Source: Clostridia bacterium (GTDB lineage: Bacteria; Bacillota; Clostridia; Christensenellales; Aristaeellaceae). From it: 33,565 nt of DNA. Made by a program: the position numbers and the translations under genes. Every line of letters begins with the position of its first letter. Within the stretch, counting starts at the first letter, position 1. The notes under the pieces were generated by a model, which saw only the letters and a list, made by a program, of their open reading frames with translations, did not search any database and was not told the origin of the DNA. Location: assembly GCA_017470145.1 (NCBI GenBank), contig JAFUFB010000017.1:1-33565 (forward strand). The letters are read 5' to 3'. This document shows, one piece after another, positions 26,846-33,565 of this stretch.

Positions 26846-28429
26846 TCACTTTAATCCATCCACCGCAGCCTGCTGGGCCGGGAGACAAGCGTTAAACCGA
26901 CGCATATATTCATCGAATCCCTGTTCATCCTCAGGCGCAGGGGACAGGGTAGATTGCTTCATGCCGGCGAAGACATGCTGCTGCAGATAGTCCTCCAGGC
27001 TCTCTCCGTCTTGCTTTTGGACCTCATAGGCCGCCAGGAGAGCGATTCCCCAGGCGCCGCCTTCACCGGCCGTCTGCATTACCGTGACCGGGGCATGAAT
27101 CGCGGCGGCCAGGATTCCCTGAGCCACACCCTCCGTCTTAAAGAGACCACCATGGCCAAAGACCTGATCGATGGCGACCTGCTCCTGATTCATGATCTCC
27201 ATGCCATATTTCAGCGTCTCCATGCTGGCATAGAGCTGAACCCGCATAAAATTCGCCAAATTCATCTTTGCGTCAGGTTGCCGGATCAGCATGGGACGGC
27301 CCTCCGCCAGGCCGGTTACCGGCTCACCAGCGTAATAATTGAAGCTGACCAAGCCACCACCAGCAGGATCCGCTTCCAGGGCTTTGCGGAACAGCCGGGT
27401 ATAGATTTCTCCCGTGTCTACCTGGAACCCCATGGTCTCTGCAAACTCCCGGAACAAGCTCACCCAGGCATTGATATCGGAGGAGCAGGAGTTGCAATGC
27501 ACCATGCCGACAGGCATGCCGGTGGGCGTGGTAACCACATCGATCTCCGGATATACCTTGCTCAGGGGCTTTTCCAGCACGATCATACTGAAGATGGAGG
27601 TCCCGGCGCTGACATTCCCCGTCCGCGGACGAACACTATTGGTAGCAGCCATGCCTGTGCCCGCGTCCCCCTCCGGCGGGCAAACCGGACAGCCGGGAGT
27701 CAATTCCCCTGTGGGATCCAACAACAGCGCGCCTTCCGGCGTCAAGCTGCCTGCGTCCTGGCCGGCTACCAACACCTGGGGAAGAATTTCCCGCAGCTTC
27801 CAGGGATAATGCTTCTCCGCCACCAGCTGATCGAAGGTTTCAATCATGCTTGCGTCAAAATCCAGCGTTTGACTGTCGATGGGCATCATGCCGCTAGCAT
27901 CCCCGATGCCCAGCACCTTTTTCCCCGTCAGCCAGAAATGTGCCCAGCCCGCCAAAGTAGTCAGGAAAGCAATATCCTTCACATGGGGCTCATCCTTCAA
28001 AATAGCCTGATACAGATGGCTCAGGCTCCAGCGCTGAGGCATGTTGAAGGAAAAAGCCTGGGTCAGCTTCTCCGCGGCCTCGCCGGTAATGGTGTTCCGC
28101 CAGGTCCGGAAGGGAACCAGCAGCTCCATCCGGTCATTAAAGGGCAAATAGCCATGCATCATAGCGCTGACGCCGATGGCTGCCAGCTTTGTCAGCGTCA
28201 CGCCATAGGTATCCAGCACGTTCTTCTTCAAATCCGCGTAGCAGGCCTGGAAGCCTTCGCGAATAGCCTGCTCACTGTAGGTCCATACGCCGTTGACATA
28301 ATCATTTTCCCATTCATGGCTGCCGGAGGCGATGGGCGTATGATCCGGCGCAATGAGTACGGCCTTAATACGGGTGGAACCAAATTCAATGCCCAGAATG
28401 GCGGAACCGTTTTCGATCACCTGCTTCAT
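26846..28429 (-). CDS. FGGY family carbohydrate kinase
   Basis: The 527-residue protein has the FGGY kinase layout: an N-terminal phosphate loop [15 protein letters not shown] (about 12-26), [26 protein letters not shown], the sugar-side GTSIFSM region and a C-terminal ATP-binding [19 protein letters not shown]. The family phosphorylates ribulose, xylulose, glycerol, fuculose and others; I cannot fix the substrate. AAAGGAGATG lies about 8 bases before the start. It heads the operon with the HAD, hprK and ROK genes (31-base gap to HAD). Confidence 0.88.
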   Translation of the reverse strand: MKQVIENGSAILGIEFGSTRIKAVLIAPDHTPIASGSHEWENDYVNGVWTYSEQAIREGFQACYADLKKNVLDTYGVTLTKLAAIGVSAMMHGYLPFNDRMELLVPFRTWRNTITGEAAEKLTQAFSFNMPQRWSLSHLYQAILKDEPHVKDIAFLTTLAGWAHFWLTGKKVLGIGDASGMMPIDSQTLDFDASMIETFDQLVAEKHYPWKLREILPQVLVAGQDAGSLTPEGALLLDPTGELTPGCPVCPPEGDAGTGMAATNSVRPRTGNVSAGTSIFSMIVLEKPLSKVYPEIDVVTTPTGMPVGMVHCNSCSSDINAWVSLFREFAETMGFQVDTGEIYTRLFRKALEADPAGGGLVSFNYYAGEPVTGLAEGRPMLIRQPDAKMNLANFMRVQLYASMETLKYGMEIMNQEQVAIDQVFGHGGLFKTEGVAQGILAAAIHAPVTVMQTAGEGGAWGIALLAAYEVQKQDGESLEDYLQQHVFAGMKQSTLSPAPEDEQGFDEYMRRFNACLPAQQAAVDGLK

Positions 28430-28479
28430 TGTCTGACATCTCCTTTAAATATATAGATAGTACAAACCCTCGTTGAAGT

Positions 28480-28508
28480 ATCCTAACACAGTGAGGACGG
28501 AAAATCAA
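28480..28508 (-). promoter_or_regulatory. Promoter of the FGGY-HAD-hprK-ROK operon
   Basis: On the minus strand TTGATT (28503-28508) and TAGGAT (28480-28485) are 17 bases apart, with TGT before the -10. The same TGTGTTAGGAT stretch recurs at the rplS promoter. No strong terminator separates it from the dacF-like gene upstream. Confidence 0.7.
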
Positions 28509-28537
28509 TTGAAGAATTGGACAAATTCAGCGCTCTA

Positions 28538-30007
28538 TTACTTCAAATACCGGCTCACCGGTTTAGGCGCCTTGGTTTTCCGATTTCGCAGCCATCGGCG
28601 CATAAAAACGATCAACAGCACCAGGAACAAAAGAATCAGGAAAGGCCCAAACAGAATCACTGCGATTTCAAAGGAAAAGGGTGGGAAGGGATTGGGATCA
28701 GCGTAAGTTTCCTGAATAATCTGCTCCAACGTCTTGGGCACATTTTCCCTCACAGCCACGCTGCGGGCAGCCACCAGATTATAGATGGCCGGTTCTCCAG
28801 ATTCAGGGAAATAGGTCAGGGTGCCCATAATCTCCCCCGCAGCGATGGGGGCCTCAAAATCCCGGGAATACTGGATCAGTAGGGTATCCTGAATATGGGA
28901 AGCCATCTGCTCTACCTCGGATTTGGTGGCAATGATAGTGGGATTGTTGGAATCCGGCCGAGTTTGACAAACCAACTCCACCCGTCCCCGATTCCCGTCG
29001 GAGGTAGAATAATTACTGGTTTCGATCGTAATGGGATTCATCTGATACAGGGAAAGGGGCGTCACGCTGACATATTGGCTGAAGCCGTAGTTCATCAGCT
29101 TGATGGTGTCCGCCCAGCGAGCCCGACGGCCAGTGAAATAGACCACGGAGATCAGATCCACGCCCTCCCGGGAGGCAGAGCCAACGAAGCAATAGCCCGA
29201 GTGGGAATGGCTGCCGGTCTTGATGCCTGTAGCGTCTGGAAAATAGTATTTATTGGGACTCTCTTCAGACCCGGTAAGCATATATTCTGATTTGGTGGTA
29301 ATGGTTCTGGCCCGCTGCAGATTAGTCCGGGCGATGGCATAGGTTACCGTTCCGGCGATTTTCCGGAAGGTTTCGTTTTTCATGGCCTCCCGGGCAATCA
29401 GCGCCATATCGTAGGCGGTGGTATAGTGATTGTCATCATGATATCCATGGGCATTGGCAAAATGAGTATTCACGCAGCCGATGACCTGGGCGGTTTCATT
29501 CATCAGGTTGACGAAGGCAGGGATGGAGCCTGACACCGTTTCCGCAATCACGTTGGCGCCTTCATTGCCGGAGAGCATCATGGTACCGTAGAGCACATCG
29601 ATAAAAGGAATTTCCTCCCCTGCCTTCAGGCCCATGGTGGAGGAATCCGCAGGCACATCCATGGCGGTTTCGCTGACCGTGACCTTCTGATTCAGGTCGT
29701 CCACCATCATGATTCCCAGCCACACCGTCAGGATTTTCGTGGTGGAAGCGGGATAACGCAGGGTGTATGGATCCTTCTCAAAAATGATTTCTCCTTTATC
29801 CGCGGTGATGAGAATAGCGGAAAGGGCATAGAGTTGATCCGCCTCCAGGTTTTCCGGATGCTCCGCATCATAGGCGGCAGCCTCGGGAGACAGGGTGGGC
29901 TCCGGAATGGTGTCCGCCGTTTCCGCCAGGGTGGAAGCAGACAACAGGGAAATGGCCAAAAGAGTGATCAAAACTTGAAAAAATCTTTGCTTCCAAATCG
30001 TACCCAT
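28538..30007 (-). CDS. dacF: D-alanyl-D-alanine carboxypeptidase (PBP5/DacF-like)
   Basis: This penicillin-binding protein removes the terminal D-Ala from peptidoglycan stem peptides outside the cell. The 489 residues comprise a signal peptide (about 1-29, cleavage near LLSASTLAETA), an S11 peptidase domain with Ser88-x-x-Lys91 in PASTTK, SGN at 146-148 and KTG at 263-265, a C-terminal beta domain, and a membrane anchor (about 448-472) followed by a basic tail. A true transmembrane anchor, rather than an amphipathic helix, is seen in several Firmicute members. GGAGG precedes ATG at 30007. The gene symbol is by analogy; dacA/dacB names are possible. Confidence 0.92.
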   Translation of the reverse strand: MGTIWKQRFFQVLITLLAISLLSASTLAETADTIPEPTLSPEAAAYDAEHPENLEADQLYALSAILITADKGEIIFEKDPYTLRYPASTTKILTVWLGIMMVDDLNQKVTVSETAMDVPADSSTMGLKAGEEIPFIDVLYGTMMLSGNEGANVIAETVSGSIPAFVNLMNETAQVIGCVNTHFANAHGYHDDNHYTTAYDMALIAREAMKNETFRKIAGTVTYAIARTNLQRARTITTKSEYMLTGSEESPNKYYFPDATGIKTGSHSHSGYCFVGSASREGVDLISVVYFTGRRARWADTIKLMNYGFSQYVSVTPLSLYQMNPITIETSNYSTSDGNRGRVELVCQTRPDSNNPTIIATKSEVEQMASHIQDTLLIQYSRDFEAPIAAGEIMGTLTYFPESGEPAIYNLVAARSVAVRENVPKTLEQIIQETYADPNPFPPFSFEIAVILFGPFLILLFLVLLIVFMRRWLRNRKTKAPKPVSRYLK

Positions 30008-30109
30008 AGCCGCCGCCTCCTTCCTTTTTTTCCAATCTCAAATCCTCTACACTAAAACGGAGCATATTTCTCCCCACACAAGCCCCCTTCATCCATGAAA
30101 GGGCCCATA

Positions 30110-30138
30110 ATAATACCATATTTCCCGCTGTTTGAAAA
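30110..30138 (-). promoter_or_regulatory. Candidate promoter of the carboxypeptidase gene
   Basis: On the minus strand TTTTCA (30133-30138) and TATTAT (30110-30115) are 17 bases apart, with TGG before the -10. It stands back to back with the ychF promoter. Confidence 0.6.
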
Positions 30139-30149
30139 GTTTTCCCCCG

Positions 30150-30178
30150 TTGAAAAAGCCGCCGGGGGATGGTATAAT
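30150..30178 (+). promoter_or_regulatory. ychF promoter
   Basis: TTGAAA (30150-30155) and perfect TATAAT (30173-30178) are 17 bases apart, with TGG before the -10. CCCCCG (30144-30149), CGGGGGAT (30163-30170) and ATCCCC (30177-30182) form alternative inverted repeats around both boxes. Confidence 0.85.
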
Positions 30179-30224
30179 CCCCTCTGGCTTCCCCAGGGAA
30201 GCGGAGAAGGAGAGCTGTGAAAAG

Positions 30225-31322
<1,098 letters not shown>

Positions 31323-31337
31323 AAGGGGAAGAGAATC

Positions 31338-32348
31338 ATGTCTCGACTGCAGTATTTCTGGAATCGGCTGTTCAAAATGGACTGGAAGGCCATGTGGAAA
31401 ACCACGGGGCTGCTGAAAAAGCGCAGCGGCAAGAGCCGGGTCTGGCTCCTGTGCGACATGCTGAAGTGCGCGGTGAAGTACAACGCTGGCTATGTGGATT
31501 ACAAAATCGCCCAGATGTACAAGCTGAACGACGAACAGCGGAAAACCGTCATCACCCGGGGGATATCCAACGATATCGTTCGGCGGATGAACCCCAAGGA
31601 ATACTGGCATTTCTTCGACGACAAAACCGAGTTCAACCAGACCTTTGCCCAGTGGATTCCCCGGAAATGGCTGCGCATCGATGACAAGACGGATCCGGAG
31701 GCGCTGTTCGAATTGTGCCGGCGGAATCAGGCGCTGCTGGGCAAGCCCCTGGAGGGCTCCAGCGGCGTAGGCATTCTGAAATACGAGGCGGAAGCCTGGC
31801 AGGCGGGGCCGGAGGCCTTCCTGCAGCGGCTGCGCCAGGAGGGCATCGGCATCCTGGAGGAGCTGGTGGTGCAGCATCCCCAGATGGCCTCTCTCTGTCC
31901 CACCTCGGTGAACACCTGCCGCATCGCGACTCTGATGGGGGACAAGCAGGAGGGAATCGTGTATGCCTTCCTCCGCATTGGCAACGGAAAGGTGATGGAT
32001 AATGTGGACTGCGGCGGCATGGCGGCCCGAATCGATATTCCTACGGGCCGGCTGCTGACCGTGGGGGCGGATAAACAGGGAAATACCTTTATTAAGCATC
32101 CCATGACCAACACCAGCATCATCGGTTTCCAAATCCCCTTCTGGGAAGAAGCGAAAGCCATGTGTCTGGAAGCTGCCAAAGTCATTCCCCAGATGCGCTT
32201 CATCGCCTGGGACGTAGCCATTACGGAAGATGGGCCTACCTTTATCGAGGGGAACAGCTTCCCCAGCCACGCGATTCCCCAATTCGCTGCGCACTACCCC
32301 GATGGCATCGGTATTTTGCCGGAATTTGAAAAATTTATCGACCTGTAA
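31338..32348 (+). CDS. Sugar-transfer-associated ATP-grasp protein
   Basis: The 336-residue protein fits the ATP-grasp family often found beside polysaccharide genes (ATPgrasp_ST). It has an N-terminal helical region, a nucleotide-binding stretch PLEGSSGVGILKYEAEAW (about 136-153), LEELVVQHPQM, NTCRIATL, and the C-terminal metal site region WDVAITEDGPTFIEGNSFPS with the Glu-x-Asn typical of ATP-grasp enzymes. ATP-grasp enzymes join a carboxylate to an amine or similar nucleophile; substrates here are unknown. The neighbours (ychF, rplS) give no pathway clue. GGGGAAGAG precedes the start and the 15-base gap suggests co-transcription with ychF. Confidence 0.78.
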   Translation: MSRLQYFWNRLFKMDWKAMWKTTGLLKKRSGKSRVWLLCDMLKCAVKYNAGYVDYKIAQMYKLNDEQRKTVITRGISNDIVRRMNPKEYWHFFDDKTEFNQTFAQWIPRKWLRIDDKTDPEALFELCRRNQALLGKPLEGSSGVGILKYEAEAWQAGPEAFLQRLRQEGIGILEELVVQHPQMASLCPTSVNTCRIATLMGDKQEGIVYAFLRIGNGKVMDNVDCGGMAARIDIPTGRLLTVGADKQGNTFIKHPMTNTSIIGFQIPFWEEAKAMCLEAAKVIPQMRFIAWDVAITEDGPTFIEGNSFPSHAIPQFAAHYPDGIGILPEFEKFIDL

Positions 32349-32350
32349 GC

Positions 32351-32379
32351 TTGCATTTCCCATGGAAATGTGTTAGGAT
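32351..32379 (+). promoter_or_regulatory. rplS promoter
   Basis: TTGCAT (32351-32356) and TAGGAT (32374-32379) are 17 bases apart, with TGT before the -10. The spacer holds most of a palindrome CATTTCC-CAT-GGAAATG (32354-32370). Confidence 0.7.
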
Positions 32380-32381
32380 TT

Positions 32382-32473
32382 AGAGGTTATGCGGGCGGTC
32401 CTCTGGCCGGGGGTTCGGGCTTGTCCGTTCGGGCAGGTTGAACCGGTGCAAGAACGTCTGAGAGGGAAGGAGG
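32382..32473 (+). ncRNA. Structured rplS leader, L19-leader type
   Basis: AGAGG (32382-32386) pairs with CCTCT (32400-32404). GGTTC (32412-32416) pairs with GAACC (32440-32444), enclosing CTTGTCC (32420-32426) with GGGCAGG (32431-32437) around a GTTC loop. The single-stranded TGCAAGAACGTCTGAGAG before the ribosome binding site resembles the end of the Firmicute L19 leader as I recall it. Such leaders let L19 repress its own synthesis. Confidence 0.65.
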
Positions 32474-32483
32474 CACATCAACA

Positions 32484-32834
32484 ATGAACGAGATCATCCG
32501 CTCTATCGAAGCGAAGCAACTCCGCACAGATCTTCCTCAGATCAACGTGGGCGACACAGTCCGCGTGTGGGTCAAGGTTGTGGAAGGCAGCCGCGAGCGT
32601 CTGCAGGCTTTCGAAGGCACTGTGATTGCCAAGCGCAATGGCGGCGTCCGTGAGACTTTCACGGTTCGTCGGGTTTCCTATGGCATTGGCGTGGAACGTA
32701 CTTTCCCCATCCATTCTCCCCGTGTTGACCGGGTTGAAGTGGTCCGTCACGGTAAGGTTCGCCGCGCGAAGCTGTACTATCTCCGCGATCGGCAGGGCAA
32801 GGCCGCCAAGATCAAGGAAGTCAAGCGCGTTTGA
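32484..32834 (+). CDS. rplS: 50S ribosomal protein L19
   Basis: L19 sits at the 30S-50S interface. The 116-residue protein shows the family pattern: [53 protein letters not shown] and the C-terminal [28 protein letters not shown] lies 10 bases before ATG 32484. It is preceded by the structured leader. The usual neighbours (trmD upstream; lepB, rbgA or rnhB downstream) are absent; a recombinase gene begins 101 bases downstream on the other strand. Confidence 0.97.
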   Translation: MNEIIRSIEAKQLRTDLPQINVGDTVRVWVKVVEGSRERLQAFEGTVIAKRNGGVRETFTVRRVSYGIGVERTFPIHSPRVDRVEVVRHGKVRRAKLYYLRDRQGKAAKIKEVKRV

Positions 32835-32935
32835 TTGTGCTGAAAAACCGCCGTTTCCGGGCCGGCTCCGTAACACAGTATTAGGTTCAAATCGACGAAA
32901 ACGTAATGTTTTCAAGGCTTACGGCGTGATTTCGG

Positions 32936-33565
32936 TCACGTCGTTTGCTTTGCCATCAGTTCATGGATTGGGATAAAACCGATGCCGTTGTACTCAATGC
33001 GGATGTGCTGTTCCCTGTGCCCACTGCTCTTGTCAGGCGCACTCACATAGATCGCGCTGATCAGCTCATGCAGGATATAGCCATCCAGCTTCTTGATACC
33101 GACATAGGCTCTCGCCTTTTCAATAAACCGTTCAAGATGATCGTTCTCTGCTTCCTGTACTTCGATTTCCTGCCGCAGCCTGGCAGTATCAGCTTCCAAC
33201 TGCTTCTGCTCCGCTTCATAGGTCTGACTGAGCATCTCATACCTTTCATCACTCAGTCTGCCAGCCGCATTATCCTCATACACCTTGATGAACAGGCGTT
33301 TCAGCTCAGAAATGCGGCGTTCATCCCGGTCAAGCTCCTTTTTCCGGATTTGGATCGCTTCCTTGCTTGCCTGACGCTTTTGAGCCGTCATAACCTGCCG
33401 AAAGTAGTCCTCAAAACGGAGAATATAGCTTGTCACCATCTGAACATGAGCCAGCACCACTTCCTCAAGCACTACCGCCCTGATAAAATGCCCCTTGCAT
33501 TTCTCCTTGTTCTTCCGATGGGTAGAGCACTCGAAGAATTCCTGATTGGGCCGGAACGTCTTGCT
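32936..33565 (-). CDS. Large serine recombinase, C-terminal part (start outside window)
   Basis: The frame is open to the window edge and ends with TGA at 32936-32938; about 209 residues are visible. They contain the end of a recombinase zinc-ribbon (FFECSTHRKNKEKCKGHFIR), a long Glu/Arg/Lys-rich coiled coil (about residues 50-145 of the visible part) and a C-terminal DUF4368-like domain (KSSGHREQHIRIEYNGIGFIP). These domains follow the catalytic resolvase domain in large serine integrases of clostridial integrative elements and phages. The catalytic domain would lie beyond 33565. The 3' end points at rplS, as expected for an integrase gene at the edge of its element. Confidence 0.88.
   Translation of the reverse strand, partial: SKTFRPNQEFFECSTHRKNKEKCKGHFIRAVVLEEVVLAHVQMVTSYILRFEDYFRQVMTAQKRQASKEAIQIRKKELDRDERRISELKRLFIKVYEDNAAGRLSDERYEMLSQTYEAEQKQLEADTARLRQEIEVQEAENDHLERFIEKARAYVGIKKLDGYILHELISAIYVSAPDKSSGHREQHIRIEYNGIGFIPIHELMAKQTT

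Overview
The window looks like a chromosomal segment of a moderately GC-rich Firmicute (Bacillota, class Clostridia). Pointers are HPr kinase/phosphorylase, the Asp23-AmaP-DUF2273 trio, a clostridial-type Na+-pumping oxaloacetate decarboxylase, a DacF-type D-Ala-D-Ala carboxypeptidase, strong AAGGAGG ribosome binding sites with some TTG/GTG starts, and short tightly packed operons. The Ser-rich linkers and the sugar-transfer-type ATP-grasp protein recall gut Clostridia (Christensenellales-like), but that finer placement is only an impression. No rRNA, tRNA, CRISPR array or complete insertion sequence was seen. No gap between genes exceeds about 230 bases.

Layout. 1-1070: 3' part of a secreted SH3/peptidoglycan-binding protein. 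1191-4236: hisS-aspS. 4317-12713: asp23-like gene, then a long and mostly overlapping run amaP, DUF2273, nusB, a TsaD-like paralogue, folD, xseA, xseB, ispA, DUF6106, thiI. 12855-14944: pgk and tpiA. 15139-18565: oxaloacetate decarboxylase operon (alpha, gamma, biotin carrier, beta). 18752-20356: pckA. 20469-21455 (-): ornithine carbamoyltransferase, divergent from an XRE-S24 (LexA/CI-like) regulator at 21686-22468. 22627-24009: M18 aminopeptidase. 24105-28429 (-): FGGY sugar kinase, HAD phosphatase, hprK, ROK kinase. 28538-30007 (-): dacF-like gene. 30225-32348: ychF and an ATP-grasp gene. 32484-32834: rplS behind a structured L19-type leader. 32936-33565 (-): C-terminal part of a large serine recombinase, the likely edge of an integrated element.

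How the genes work together. pgk, tpiA, pckA and the decarboxylase form a central-carbon block. PEP carboxykinase and the Na+-pumping decarboxylase could together turn PEP into pyruvate while yielding ATP (or GTP) and a sodium gradient. The minus-strand sugar block couples two sugar kinases and a phosphatase to HprK, the sensor kinase of Firmicute catabolite repression. The nusB-thiI run is a housekeeping operon (transcription, one-carbon, DNA repair, isoprenoid, tRNA thiolation) headed by envelope-stress membrane proteins.

Most of the window is ordinary core genome. The parts most worth a second look are the argF/regulator intergenic region with repeated TGCAT/ATGCA palindromes on both promoters, the autocleavage-competent regulator beside it, the inverted repeats ahead of pckA, the hairpin cluster between pgk and tpiA, the TsaD paralogue, and the recombinase that seems to sit in the rplS terminator. 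I did not find a clearly undescribed multi-gene system.
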